Below are positions 1-11,303 of a DNA stretch of 64,000 nucleotides, piece after piece. The position numbers and the translations under genes were made by a program. The first letter of the stretch is position 1. Each line of letters starts with the position of its first letter. Under the pieces are notes generated by a model. That model saw nothing but the letters and a program-made list of their open reading frames with translations, had not been told where the DNA came from and did no database searches. This DNA comes from Vitellaria paradoxa (Eukaryota > Streptophyta > Magnoliopsida > Ericales > Sapotaceae), in contig CM034238.1 in assembly GCA_019916065.1 (NCBI GenBank), positions 30,243,246 through 30,307,245 of the forward strand, in the 5' to 3' direction.

Positions 1-403
1 ATGTGAAGGTGGTCTTCTCTTGATCTTCTAGTGCTATCTCGACTTGATTGTACCCAGAATACCCATCTAGAAAACAATAGAAAGATCTACCTGCTACTCT
101 CTCAAGCACTTGGTCTAGGAAGGGAAGTGGAAAATGGTGTTTCCAGGTCACTGCATTCAAATGCCTATAATCAATGCACATACGCCACCCAGTTTGGGTG
201 CATTGTGGCACTAACTCTCCTTTCTCATTTTCAACTACATTGCCACCAGACTTCTTAGGAACTACTTGAGTGGGACTCACCCACTTCGAGTCAAAGATGG
301 GGTAAATGATACCCGCATCAAGCAACTTAAGCACCTCCCTTTTCACAACCTCTTTCATATTGGGGTTTAGCCTTCGTTGCATTTGTCTCACCAGTTTGGC
401 ATC
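1..403 (-). pseudogene. Reverse transcriptase N-terminal part of Athila-like pol
   Basis: Minus-strand translation in the same frame as the upstream protease ORF reads a Ty3-type RT start: a lysine-rich helix, the block GIIYP, SKWVSPTQVVPKKSG, then WRMCIDYRHLNAVT and the FLDGYSGYNQ block at the window edge. These are RT domains 1-3; the catalytic FVDD-type motif would lie off-window. The only break seen between protease and RT is one TAA at 404-406. No other stop is visible in the 134 codons, so this is a fairly young copy. Confidence 0.85.
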
Positions 404-1681
404 TTATTCAAGGTATATATGATGAAAACATACTAATAGGCTAATACCTCGAAGATCTGCTATAGTCCACCCTAAAGCCTGATGATGGGCTTTCAACACT
501 CCTAGCAACCTCTTTTCTTGTGCTCTTTCTAAACTTGCAGACACTACTACTGGAAATGTCTCTCCCTCATCTAGAAATGCATACTTGAGTTCACTTGGTA
601 AGGGTTTCATAGAAGGACATGGAGGACATTCAATGGAGGGCTTAGGTTTTGTCACAGATGGCTCTATAGGTTCAAACACTGGTACCCAGCCACTAACTGC
701 CATAATCTCCTCCCCAGCACCTATAAACTCTCCAACATCCCTAAAATTTTCCCCATCTAACATTTCACATCTCTCATTCCTTGCTAAGGCATGCTCTAAG
801 GGGTCCTCAAAGTAAGTCTGCTCAAAATACTCCTCGCTCAAAGTATGGATCACGTCCACCTCTCTAATATCCTCACATTCTCCTATTTGCTTTCCTACCA
901 TAAAAATATTCATTTCCATGGTCATATTTCCAAAAGAAAGTTTCATGACCCCACTCCTACAATTGATCACAGCATTGGATGTAGTAAGGAATGGTCTACC
1001 AAGGATGACCAGAATAGATTGGGTAAGGTTAAGAACTGGTTGGGTATCCAATACGATAAAATCCACTACGAAGTAGAACTTGTCTACTTGAACCAATACA
1101 TCCTCCACCACACCCCTAGGCATCTTGACCGAACGGTTAGGTAACTGTAATGTCACTCTGGTGGGTTTCAACTCACCTAGGCCTAGTTGCTGGTAAACAG
1201 TATAAGGTAAAAGGTTGACACTCGCACCTAGGTCAAGTAGAGCTCTATCAATAATGTGGTTCCCTATGATGCATGAAATAGTTGGACACCTAAGGCCCTT
1301 ATATTTAGGAGGTGTGTCACGTTGGAGTATGGCACTCACTTGTTCTGTCAAGAAAGCTTTTTCCTTAACATTGAGCTTCCTCTTCACAGTGCACATATCC
1401 TTGAGAAATCTAGCATAGGAAGGATTTTGCTTAATGGCTTCAAGTAATGGAATGTTGATTCTCACTTGTTTGAAAGTCTCATAAATTTTCGAATTCAACA
1501 TCTCATTCTTGCCCTTTACTAGTCTCTGGGGAAAAGATGGTCTAGGCATATACTCAATAGGGTGGTCAATTGGCCTAACCACAGGTCCCTCGCTAGGTTC
1601 CTCATCACTCTCTTTTTCAGTTTCCCCATTCTCTCTCTCATCCTCTACTTTCCCTTTCCCTTTATTTTTCCTCTCCATCAC
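404..1681 (-). CDS. Athila-like polyprotein fragment: aspartic protease and linker to RT
   Basis: A 425-codon open frame. Residues 1-60 are a charged linker (Lys/Glu-rich). Residues about 125-260 form the retropepsin-like protease, with the active-site triad region LLDLGASVN (Asp150) and a later ILGRPFL flap/core motif. The end holds the ALGWTIADLRGIS block that in this family precedes RT. The normal Thr in the D-T/S-G triad is Leu here, so activity is doubtful. The Met start is only the first Met in the open frame: the frame continues upstream in degraded form towards gag. It ends at TAA 404-406, which looks like a nonsense mutation because RT continues in frame beyond it. Confidence 0.85.
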   Translation of the reverse strand: MMERKNKGKGKVEDERENGETEKESDEEPSEGPVVRPIDHPIEYMPRPSFPQRLVKGKNEMLNSKIYETFKQVRINIPLLEAIKQNPSYARFLKDMCTVKRKLNVKEKAFLTEQVSAILQRDTPPKYKGLRCPTISCIIGNHIIDRALLDLGASVNLLPYTVYQQLGLGELKPTRVTLQLPNRSVKMPRGVVEDVLVQVDKFYFVVDFIVLDTQPVLNLTQSILVILGRPFLTTSNAVINCRSGVMKLSFGNMTMEMNIFMVGKQIGECEDIREVDVIHTLSEEYFEQTYFEDPLEHALARNERCEMLDGENFRDVGEFIGAGEEIMAVSGWVPVFEPIEPSVTKPKPSIECPPCPSMKPLPSELKYAFLDEGETFPVVVSASLERAQEKRLLGVLKAHHQALGWTIADLRGISLLVCFHHIYLE

Positions 1682-2128
1682 TCACTTTTTCAACCCCCTC
1701 ACCAGCTTTTGGTTCTATCTTCTCACTCATGGCATTGACTCTAGGATCAACGGGTTTTTGAATAATTTTACCACTCCGTAGAGTGGTAACAGCTTGAACA
1801 TGCTCATGTGGGGTGGTACCCGAGGTTGAGGACTCAGTCATGTTTGCCTGGCCTTTAGGGTTAGGAAATGGTTGTGCAGGAAGTTTGCCACTTTGAGTGG
1901 TACTCTTGGCCTAGGTTAACTTAGAAACTTGGCCCCTGATATCATCTATGGACCTAGCCAAGTTATCATTGATCATCATTTGATGTTGCATAAATTGTTG
2001 AACAGATTCCTCAAAGGATCTTTTCTAGAGAGGTTGATATGCAACAGGATTGGGTTGTTGACATTGGGGTGGTGGTAAAAATGAAGGTTGGAATGATTAG
2101 CTTTGGTTATCATTTTTCCACCCAAAAC
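1682..2128 (-). pseudogene. Degraded gag C-terminus / gag-pol linker
   Basis: The minus strand reads a low-complexity Gln/Pro-rich segment typical of the Athila gag tail (PQCQQPNPVAYQP, then FMQHQMMINDNLARSI, then TTLRSGKII), but with stops near 2096, 2025 and 1913. The frame joins gag upstream only after a one-base frameshift near 2220. It has no function of its own; it bridges the two open frames. Confidence 0.7.
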
Positions 2129-3322
2129 CTAGAGGATTTTTCCATCCCTGAGGGTAAGCGTTGAGATGTTGATTTCCCCCTGAAAACTTAACATTCCCAC
2201 CTTGTGGGTAGGAAGTGTACCCTGACCTCTATTTTGGAATGGTCGATTCTGAGTGTTATTGACATATGCATTACCGTAAGCTACTTCCTTAAGTAAAGGA
2301 AGCTCTGGACATGAATTAGGATCATGTCCTACTTGGTCGCATGCCCAACACACCACTTGTGCTTCCACCAACTTCTCTTTGTTCCTAAGTTCAAGGGAAT
2401 CTAACTTATGTTGTAATGCAGATATCCTAGCACTTAAATCATCCCTCTCACTTAACATCAACTGACCACTAGATGTGGGATTCCTATGCTCTAAAGAAGA
2501 AGGTGGTCCTATTTCCCAATCATTAGAATCCTCGGCCACCATATCAAAGAATTCCATAGCCTCTTCCGCAATCTTATCGAACAGGGCACCATTGCACATG
2601 GTAGAAACTAGTTGCTTAAGACTGGGAGTTAGGGATTCATGGAAGATGCTCACTAACCTCCATGATTCATAACCATGGTGAGGACAAGCCATCAAGAGGT
2701 CCTTAAACCTTTCCCAGGCTCGACAGAAATTCTCATTAGGTTTGCAAGAGAAAGTGGTAATCTGTCGCCTATAGTACTGAGTTTTCTGAGTTGGGAAATA
2801 TTTCTTTAGAAACTCAGTTTGCATTTCATGCCACGTTCCAATAGAACATGGACGAAAGGAATTAAGCCAAAACTTGGTTTTGTCCTTCAAGGAAAATGGG
2901 AAGAGTTGAAGACGCACGACGTCCTCATTGACATTATGATCTATACATGTGTTGCTCACTTCCTCAAACTCCCTGAGATGGTTGTAGGGATTTTCAGAGT
3001 CAAGGCCATGGAAAGTAGGAAGAAGTTGGATAATTCTTGGCCTATGGTTGAAGTTCCCCCTATTTAAGGGCAAGACTATACAGGATGGGGTGGTTTGTCT
3101 AACAGGATTAAGATGATCTCTCATAGGAATATAACCCAGAATTTCTTGGGGCTCATTATCCCCACGCACACTCCCTTCCCCTCTTACTTCAGCCATTGAG
3201 TGAAAGGAAGATGTGGTAAGTGAAACTATGGAGAGTGAGGTTGGTGAAAAAGGTTCAGGAAGGTATGAAGGATCTTTTAATTCAGATTCAGCTACGACTA
3301 CCTTACCCAATCTTAACAGCAT
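2129..3322 (-). CDS. Athila-like Gag (capsid/nucleocapsid), frameshifted near its end
   Basis: A 397-codon frame. Residues about 60-270 carry the retrotransposon gag core: ENPYNHLREFEEV, LFPFSLKDKTKFWLNS, FLKKYFPTQKT and CPHHGYESW. A CCHC zinc knuckle C-W-A-C-x4-H-x4-C is intact at about residues 325-338. The last 25 or so residues are out of the family frame: a single-base loss near 2220 shifts reading, and the ancestral frame continues into the next segment. The start at 3322 lies about 120 bp after the primer site, as expected. Gag would form the virus-like particle in the cytoplasm. Confidence 0.85.
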   Translation of the reverse strand: MLLRLGKVVVAESELKDPSYLPEPFSPTSLSIVSLTTSSFHSMAEVRGEGSVRGDNEPQEILGYIPMRDHLNPVRQTTPSCIVLPLNRGNFNHRPRIIQLLPTFHGLDSENPYNHLREFEEVSNTCIDHNVNEDVVRLQLFPFSLKDKTKFWLNSFRPCSIGTWHEMQTEFLKKYFPTQKTQYYRRQITTFSCKPNENFCRAWERFKDLLMACPHHGYESWRLVSIFHESLTPSLKQLVSTMCNGALFDKIAEEAMEFFDMVAEDSNDWEIGPPSSLEHRNPTSSGQLMLSERDDLSARISALQHKLDSLELRNKEKLVEAQVVCWACDQVGHDPNSCPELPLLKEVAYGNAYVNNTQNRPFQNRGQGTLPTHKVGMLSFQGEINISTLTLRDGKIL

Positions 3323-3443
3323 GCACGTAACAAGTCTCTAAAAAAATAAAATTTTAAATTCAAAATTTTTAAATTTTAAATTTTTTTTAAAATACTTAAA
3401 GAAAACTAAAAATTAAAAGTACCCTAAAAACTAACTTTTGGCT

Positions 3444-3460
3444 CCCCGGCAACAGCGCCA
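3444..3460 (-). other. Primer binding site (tRNA-Asp type)
   Basis: The minus strand reads TGGCGCTGTTGCCGGGG, complementary to the 3' end of plant tRNA-Asp with one mismatch (from memory of the tRNA-Asp acceptor end). It begins 6 bp after the LTR end at 3467, the normal place for first-strand priming. Confidence 0.8.
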
Positions 3461-3466
3461 AAAACT

Positions 3467-5019
3467 TGACCGACCCTAAAAAGTGTTTTGGGTTCTACCT
3501 CTCAAGTGCAAGAGGATAGTCGTAGTTTTAAAACTCGGTGAGTCCGAGGTCGAATTCACAGGAAGCCTAATGTTATTTAGTTTCTAAGATGTGAAAGAAA
3601 TTCTAAAACTAAAGGGAAACAAGTTTGGAAATTTATGTTTACTAAGTTCTAAAGTTCAATAAAATTAAAGACAAATTCAATTTCAACTAATGAAAATTAA
3701 ATAAAAAAAAGGCAATCAGAATTTTTAAAAGAATTAAGCTAGATGGTGAAGAATTAAAATAAAATTCAATAAAACAATTTCAACTTCAAATTAATCGACT
3801 GTAACTAAAACTAAGTTGGATTGCAATTCAATAAGAATAAAGATCTTGATTCAACGTCAAGTCCGGGTAGTTCACTACTTTGCTTCGGGGTGTGTTTGTT
3901 TGAAAATTAGGGTTTAATTTGAAAATTATTAAGAATATTATAATCAAAGGTCAGTACCAGTGATCTCAAGCGGATATGGTTAAAGTCCTTTGTTTCCTAG
4001 AGTTTTTCAATTAAACACCAAAAATTAATAAAAATCTAATTTTTAAGTCTATTCGAAAGTATTTGACAATTGGTTACGAAAATCCATACCAGTGATCTCA
4101 CACGGATTTGGTTCAGAATTTTCGTATTCGAATGTTTTTGAAATAGAGGAAAAAATAGATTTGTGAAAGGTAGATCCCTTCGCAAAAGGTTTCGCAACCT
4201 ACGCGAAGGGACTACAAACACCCCAAGGCTTTTCGTGAACGACCCGTTCTTGATTCGTTGAATCGAGATTGGGGTTTTATGCTATAACTACTCTAAACAT
4301 CACAAAGACAATAAACGAACATTCAATCATGCTATTTAGTAATTGAAATAAACGAAACATCATATTAAAGAGCGAAACGAAATACAACTTATAATGTAAC
4401 TTGTGCGTAAAAGAAAAGATGAACTAATAACGCAAAGATGAAGAACAAAACTCCAAAAGCATCCATCAACAAAGCTTTAAAACATACAAATCACTTTCAA
4501 ACTTAATCTAAATCTAATCTAATTCTCAATGTAGTTGTGGAATCTTCAAAGGAGGCATCTCCCTTCATGGCCGTGCAATGGGTCCTTATAAAGATGCAAA
4601 GAAACCCTAAAAGAGGTGCTTCAACTCGCGGCTTCTGGATACACGGTGGTCCTGAACGTCTGGTCTGGGGGTCGGGACCACAGAATGCTTTCTTCTCAAT
4701 TTATGTACACTGTGGTCCCGACCGTTTAATGTGGTTGTCGGGACCCCCAAGTGTCTTTTGATTTGCTTTTCTTCCTGCTTTAGGTTGGGTCTTTGGGCTA
4801 GTCTTGGCCATCCAAGGTGAGGTTTGAACCATGACGTTTTCTTCGTTTTCTCAGCCATTTCCATAGCTATAAACTTCAATCTCCTTGCCTTTTTCCCTAC
4901 AATTAGAAAAATAAAAGTATAAGTAATAAAATAACACTAAAACTTTAACTTTACTTATTCAAATGCATTAATACGTGTTGAATTAGGGAGTTTGTAATTA
5001 CACTTTTCAAGTGTAATCA
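3467..5019 (-). repeat. 5' LTR of the Athila-like element (1553 bp)
   Basis: On the plus strand it starts TGACCGACCC and ends CAAGTGTAATCA; read on the element strand these are TGATTACACTTG... and ...GGTCGGTCA. The same termini recur in the LTRs at 9728-11303 and 56653-58894. The primer site abuts it. The interior is non-coding and AT-rich, with a G-rich patch at about 4630-4760. Confidence 0.88.
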
Positions 5020-7471
5020 CTTAGGCCTTAAGGCCATTACAACCAAATCGAAAAAGTCTATCAGTGTACAATATTACAAATTCTAAAAGAAATTTAAGCT
5101 AGATAACCAAAAGCTTTACTAAGCTTGATAGGGCTCATGCACAACCTCCCAGTCCAACCCCATTAGCCCACCTGATTATTATTGCTTGTACCTGCATCAA
5201 AGTCTGTAGGGACGTGAGCACAGGTCCACTTGTGCCTACGATATCTCAAACAAACATATATGATATGCAATCTAACCAGGCAATGCATCTCAAGTATGGT
5301 TAATCATTTTAACATTTTCTATATTCATAACATTACATTATCATAACCAATAGCCAAACTAGGTGGAATCACATACTTATACAACAATGTCAAAGTTTAA
5401 GATTTCAATTTCGGTTAATATTTATGTTTTGCAATACAAACTTCAATTCCATTCACATTTTAACACTATTTCATCATTAAAATCTCATTCAATCAAATAA
5501 CCATATTCACATCATCATCCATTCATCATCACATTACATAACCATAACCAAAAATGTCATCGGGGGATGGGTGCATACACGTTATCGTCTTTTATGGGCC
5601 AATACCCAACGGAAATGATAAACCGACGTCGTCATTTAGGATCGCCATCCAAGGCCACGAGGAGCCTAAACACACACAATGTTGTGGGCTACTAACCCAC
5701 TGGCATTGACACCAAACCCTGCACAGGTTCCAAGACTCTCAACCCGAGGGTACTCTCTAAACCCTTCCTATTTCCGCACCCTACCACAACCCTCGGCACA
5801 CAAACAATCATTCACACCATACCATCTTATCTTTCATAGGTTCACATTCAACATCATATACTTTTCCACAACACATATCCACATTTCCGTTCATCCCACG
5901 ATTCATCACATAACAACATTGATCAAGCATCATTAAACATTCAACATTCTTCAATATTATGAACATGAGTTCCTTTCTTGTCAAGTCATATTTTATTTAA
6001 TCTATCACAAGTTCACATACCTCACCTTTAGTTTACAACATGACACATTCACAATCATATTCAATTAAGACACTCATCTCCAAGTAATCTTCCAACTCAT
6101 GCCATTTAAAGTGACATTCACTTACCCTTACAAATTTAATCCCATAGGTTTAAGATAATCAATCCTTAATCACTTTTTAAAGCTCATTTCCATTTCAAAA
6201 TCCATTAAATTAATCAAGTAAAAGTTTCACATAAAAACATGTTACCAACTCTTTCATATGCCCAAAGTAGAAGACCAAACTAAACAATGTCAGAAAAGTG
6301 ACCTAGGCTCGGTGGGCGCCCAAGCTGACACTCAACCGTGTGCCCAACGGGCTTGGGCGCCCACACCTTGTGTGCCCATGGGCTGGGCGCCCATGCCTTG
6401 GGCACCCGACTGTGTCCCCCCTCGTGCGCCCACAGCTTGGGCCAAGTTCTGGGTCTCAGACTCTGTTTTCTAGTTTCATGGTTTTCTACCCTTAGGACCT
6501 CAAATAGACCAAGTTAATGTAAAAATACTTAAAGTTTCAAGTTTCTAACATCAACCCAAGGATCTTAGGCACCCAACAAAATCAAAAATTTGGGTTTTCA
6601 TTAACTACAAGTCAAGTTATGGATCATGACACCTTTTTCACTCTCTCAACCTATACATACATATATATGTGTATATAACTACCAATATCTTTCATACATG
6701 TGACCAACACTTGAAGAGGGTTTTCTAGTGGTAATCTACTCCTTGTTACACATCACATATGTGAGAATGAGGCATTGAATCCCTACCTCAAGTGGCAAGA
6801 AGATGAATTAACAAAAAGGTGTCTTGAGCTTCCAAACCCTCAAACTTTGATGGACTTAATCTTCTCCCTCCTTGATCAAAACTACAAATAAATTACATAG
6901 CAAGGTTTCTTAAGGTTCTAATCACAAGCTTGCAAAAGGAATTTGGGTTTCATGAAGGGTAGAAGGACCTACGTTGAAATCCCTACCCAATTCCTTCTTT
7001 GTTCTCCTTTGCTCTTCCTTTGCTTCTCCACCCGATTTTCCATTTCCCAAGCAACTTATCTCTCTCTCTCTTGCATCAAATCAACAATATATATATAAAA
7101 CAATATTTTAAAGTCCCTCAACAGTAATATTCAGTTTTCCCATCACCCCTAGCTAGGTATAGGTGTTAATAGGGTGAGGCTCAGCTGAAAATTGCAGAGC
7201 AACACTTGTCTGTCAAATCCACTGTGCCTTGGGTGCCCAAGCTCTTCTCAGGTGGGCGCCCAAGACCTTGGGTGCCCATACAATGTGCGCCCAAGGTTCC
7301 CCCATTTTCTAGCACTTGGATAATGTCACCTTTGACTGTATAACCCATTTTCTTCAAAGTTCTCAACTTTAAACACCATTAATGACCCATACCATTAAAT
7401 TAACATACCTTAACTTCCAAAATGCATCAAAAACCTTATACTTATGTTAGTACAGAGTCTGGGGTATTACA
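5020..7471 (-). repeat. LTR of second Ty3 family (minus orientation), 190 bp short at its left end
   Basis: It aligns end to end with 60676-63135 (2452 versus 2460 bp) and ends with the same terminus GTCTGGGGTATTACA. The left end is cut by the Athila-like element. The right end joins 7472 gtacc, which is internal sequence of a plus-oriented LTR of the same family (counterpart 17339 in the 3' LTR). Whether it was solo or part of a full element cannot be told from this window. It holds two GC-rich clusters of GGGCGCCC-like dyads (about 6310-6440 and 7195-7300). Confidence 0.85.
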
Positions 7472-8141
7472 GTACCTAGCCCCAATGACTTGTGTGGAAT
7501 GATTATGTGGTTTAATGATGAATAAGTGATAATGTGACTATAAGATGTGTTTGGATTAAGTATTAGGAAATCTCATAATGTGAAATAACTGGAATTGAAG
7601 GTTATATTACGATGATGTTGACAATTTATTATAACTTACATGACATCTCAACGAACATATATATATGTGTGTGAATAAAGGCATGCATGTTTTGGTTTAC
7701 ATACCATATATATTTTGATGTAGCATCGTGGGCACAAGTGGACCCGTGCTCACGTCCCTATAGATTTTGTTATAGGAACAGACTATAATAACTAGGTCGG
7801 CTAATGGGGCTAGATTAGAAGTGTATCTACATGAGCCATCCAAACTTAGCAGAAATTTTGGGTAATTAAGTTGAATATTATTTGAGGTTGTATTATTATT
7901 AAATTTAGAAACTTATTTGATTTGGTTGTAAAGGTCCTAAGACCTATGTAATGCATTAATGGGAAGGATATGTTAGAAAATGTGGCCTGGCACTAGTCGA
8001 GGCTAATTTTATGTTATCTTAATACATGTCATGGCTTACTCAGGAGTTATTATATTGCTCTGATCATGGGATGGTTATGTTGGTGCATGTTATGTGTGTT
8101 ATATCACTCATCCCTCAGGTCGTGAGACTCGGGGTGTGACA
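7472..8141 (+). repeat. 5' LTR remnant (last 670 bp)
   Basis: It matches 17339-18006 of the 3' LTR and ends GACTCGGGGTGTGACA. The first ~1.7 kb of this LTR lies beyond the reverse LTR at 5020-7471 and is not in the window. Confidence 0.85.
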
Positions 8142-8144
8142 AGT

Positions 8145-8158
8145 TAGTATTAGAGCCT
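8145..8158 (+). other. Degenerate primer binding site
   Basis: tagtattagagcct resembles the initiator-Met tRNA primer site TGGTATCAGAGC with three differences and lies 3 bp after the LTR end. Confidence 0.5.
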
Positions 8159-8267
8159 AGGTCAGAATACCTAGGGACATGGGAAGTCTTGCATCTCATA
8201 TTTCATGCTTAAATAGTATTTAATTGAATTTAACCTACAATTTAAATGGTCTTGTTTAAAATTTTAG

Positions 8268-8873
8268 ATGGGAATGGAAAAAGGGGAGAGCAGTAATACC
8301 AAAGCCCAATCAATTAACGAAGAAATTATATGGCCTGATGATGATATTTTTACCCAAGTAGTGACTGAGGGTTTAGCTGAAACTTAGCCCCAGAATGTGT
8401 CAAGAGATATGGCAGGGATAAACTTGGTACCAGTAATAGTAGGTCAGCAAATGGTACCCTATTATTAGGTGCCATATTCAGCTTCATATCCAACACACTA
8501 CTCGTATCAATATATGATGCCTTATCAGGTGCCTTACCAGTTTCAGTTCGCATATCAAGTGATCATAGTATAGAATGTGACTGTGACCGTACCTACTCCT
8601 TCAGTAAATCTAGCCTTGACATCAGATATAGTAATAGAACCAAACCCAAGCAGTCAAGGTACTAGTTTATAGGAAGTTAGCACTAACATCTGGGAGATAA
8701 GTGAAAGTTCTAGCAATGAGGAGGATCATCTGCGAGGAGCATGTGGAAGCTGTCATAGACTAGGATATATATAAGTTACAGATGCCTCAGGTAAAGCATC
8801 AAGAGTTGTACTTACTGTGGCAAGAGGAAGCACACTCGAAGCTCTTGCCTTTACCGTAGAATTTGAAATGTAA
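8268..8873 (+). pseudogene. Extra upstream ORF of the Ty3 element, function unknown
   Basis: From an ATG at 8268 one frame runs 201 codons to a TAA at 8871, broken by internal stops (first TAG at 8385). The predicted peptide begins MGMEKGESSNTKAQS, has a Tyr/Gln/Pro-rich middle (SYQYMMPYQVPYQFQFAYQV) and an acidic Ser-rich part, with a Cys pair near CGSCH. I recognise no domain. It precedes gag, where most plant Ty3 elements have only leader. Coding is inferred only from frame continuity. Confidence 0.35.
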
Positions 8874-9722
8874 AATATGAAGGGAAAATTTTGGAAAGGT
8901 GATTCCCTTAGTGGTAATCGGAGTGGCTATTAGTCTAATGACTAGTGTTATGTTATGTACTCTTTCAATTCTAGTGACTAGAGTAACTTGAGACTTTGTA
9001 ATGTTGGAACTCCTGTTATAGATTAAATGGAGAAAAGATAGTGTTATTAAGTTACACCTTTATGAATGTATTGAACTATTATTTTATTACTAAACGAAGT
9101 CATGTTGTACCATGATCCCAGAAGCTAATTTAATCTTATTATTTTTGTGCTTTATTATATTTTTTAGAAGAAAATGCCACCACATAAAATAGGAGTTAGA
9201 GGCCATGGCCGAGGTTATGGCTGAGGCCGAGGTAGAAAAAGAAGAAGGGAAGATTCACCTATCCAGCAGGCACATAAAACACATTATAGTGCAGTGGCTA
9301 AGGCACAACCTAGTATACAGCAGAATATTTTAAGAGGAGAGGAGGTGCAGTCGAGGGCACTAGAGATTCAGCAACCTGTAGCTATGGACACTGGGGTAGT
9401 GTTACAACAATTGGTGGCAACTATGGCCACAATAGCAGGAGCGGCTCAAGTTGTACCCCAATCACAAATGCAGGCAAGTTCCACTGCCCTAAAAAAATTT
9501 AGAAGAATTAAACCTCCAACTTTTGATGGAGTGGTTGACACAGATGTGGCTGAATAGTTCCTAGAGGTATGTGAAAAAATATTAGTAGCAATAGAGATCA
9601 CTGATCCTTCTACTCGTATTACACTTACTACATTTCAGCTTGTGGGAAGAGCATCAGCTTGGTGGTCTAGTCTGAGGGACACAGGAGGATCAGAGGGTCT
9701 CACTGGGGAAAGATTTAAGGAG

Positions 9723-9727
9723 AGGTT
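9723..9727. repeat. Target site duplication aggtt (left)
   Basis: aggtt here and at 11304-11308 flank the solo LTR exactly; deleting the LTR and one copy restores the gag reading frame. Confidence 0.9.
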
Positions 9728-11303
9728 TGACCGCCTCGCAAATATGCGGTGAAAATAACCCCCAAGTGTAAGGGCGTGCAGTGTAGTTTTACCTAGTGAA
9801 TTCAGGATCGTCTCCACAAGGAACTCTAAATGAATGACTCTTAAGATTTCTAAGTTCTTCTAACTACTGTTCTCTTTTTGGAAACTATGAAAGTAAAAGA
9901 AATTTTGATTTTGAAAAGTTTGCTTTAAATTATAAATTACTTGACAATGACTTAAAGTGCGAATAATTAAACTAACTAAGCTGGAAATAAAAGCTCTAGA
10001 GAGAGAAAACAACTATATTAAAGAAACAATTAAAAGATTTAAAATAAATTAAACTCAAATAAAACAGCGAATTAAATTAAGGTTCTAAACAATATAATTA
10101 AAGATCTTTATTCAACCTACAAATCCGGGTGAATACCTTATTCTCATGTATGGATGTGATTAATTTATCTCAGTTTACAACTCATGTTTAGGAAAAGTAA
10201 ACTGGAAAGATTTCATCGTCAAAGCTTTAATTTCCAAAGCACGGTTCTAAAATCACATTTAGGATAAATAAAACTGGAAAGATTTCATCTTGAAAACATT
10301 CTTTGGCCCAGAATTCTTTTATTTGATTTCAAAATATAAAGAAAGTTTTAATCATGTAACGTCATCAGTGATTTCAAGGAAATATGATTGAGATTACGTG
10401 TTTTTGAAGGCTTTGAAGATCAAATGAAAAAGAAAACCAGAAAATATATCTAAATCTATTTCATTTATTTTCAAAGCATCAAGAAAATTATGATCATGTG
10501 TAGTTATCAGTAATTTCAAGGAAATATGATCAACTTCACAAGTTTTCGAAGGTTTTGAAAACATCTTAAACCTAATTTAGGAAAAAAAAAAACAAGAACC
10601 CAAACATGCAACTTTTACGTTGCATGCTTGAATTCAATTACATCCAACATTCAAATAAAGATTCACCCATCATTGATGGGTTGAATCAAGAACGAATCTA
10701 CGCTAGCATGTTAATAGAATAAACAAAACAAAAAGTAAAAGAAAAGATAAAGAAAGCAAACTCCATCGATGAATAAAATTTGCAACTTCAATTAACTGTT
10801 GCGTAAAACTCCGCTTAAATCCAAATCTTCAATCCAAAATTAAAGAAAACTCTCAAAAAGTAAAGAAAAACTCTCAGAAAAATAAACCCTCATTCATATG
10901 TTCGGCCCCCCCTTAGGTTGGGTACAAAGTATGTATATATAGGCAACTAAAAAACCCTAAAACTGAACTTCTCGGACTCGTGGCGTTGGGACGCCAGGGG
11001 GCAATAGCCTCTTTTCTTCTGCTACTTTCAACTTCTCTTTAGGTTTCGACACACTCGGGCACCTTATCCTTTATTTCTTGCTTGATCTTCATCCTTTTCG
11101 AGCTCTTCCCGGTCCTCCTTACGTCCCTCCAAGCCTTTGATGTCAATTTTGGATCCTTTCCTTGCTTCTAAACACATTTGCTGCATAAGAAAAAGAAATT
11201 AAGCAAAAACCTTGAAATGTTATTAAATTAAATGAATTAACTCTAAACCTTTATTAATAACATAGGAAATTAAGAAAATGATTACCCTTTTCAAGCGTAA
11301 TCA
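9728..11303 (-). mobile_element. Solo LTR of the Athila type (1576 bp)
   Basis: The plus strand starts TGACCGCCTCGC and ends CAAGCGTAATCA, matching the ends of the 3467-5019 LTR, so it lies in minus orientation. It is flanked by aggtt on both sides. There is no internal domain, so it arose by LTR-LTR recombination. The interior is non-coding. Confidence 0.92.

Larger units (their letters stand above)
1..5019 (-). mobile_element. Athila-like Ty3/gypsy retrotransposon, 5' part (continues beyond window start)
   Basis: On the minus strand the order is LTR (3467-5019), primer binding site, gag, protease and start of reverse transcriptase, running off the left edge. The gag core, the RT-proximal protease and a primer site matching the 3' end of tRNA-Asp are typical of the Athila/Tat group of plant Ty3 elements (family knowledge). 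The LTR starts TG and ends CA on its own strand. The element lies inside an LTR of another family: bases 5020 onward match position 60676 onward of the 60486-63135 LTR, so about 190 bp of the host LTR should lie beyond the left edge. The expected 5-bp target duplication copy is cttag at 5020-5024; its partner is off-window. Coding is damaged by at least one frameshift and several stops. Confidence 0.9.

Noticed and set aside
5679..6473. Plus-strand ORFs with Pro/Trp-rich peptides
   Set aside because: Both lie within an LTR; the repeats come from the GC-rich dyad cluster.
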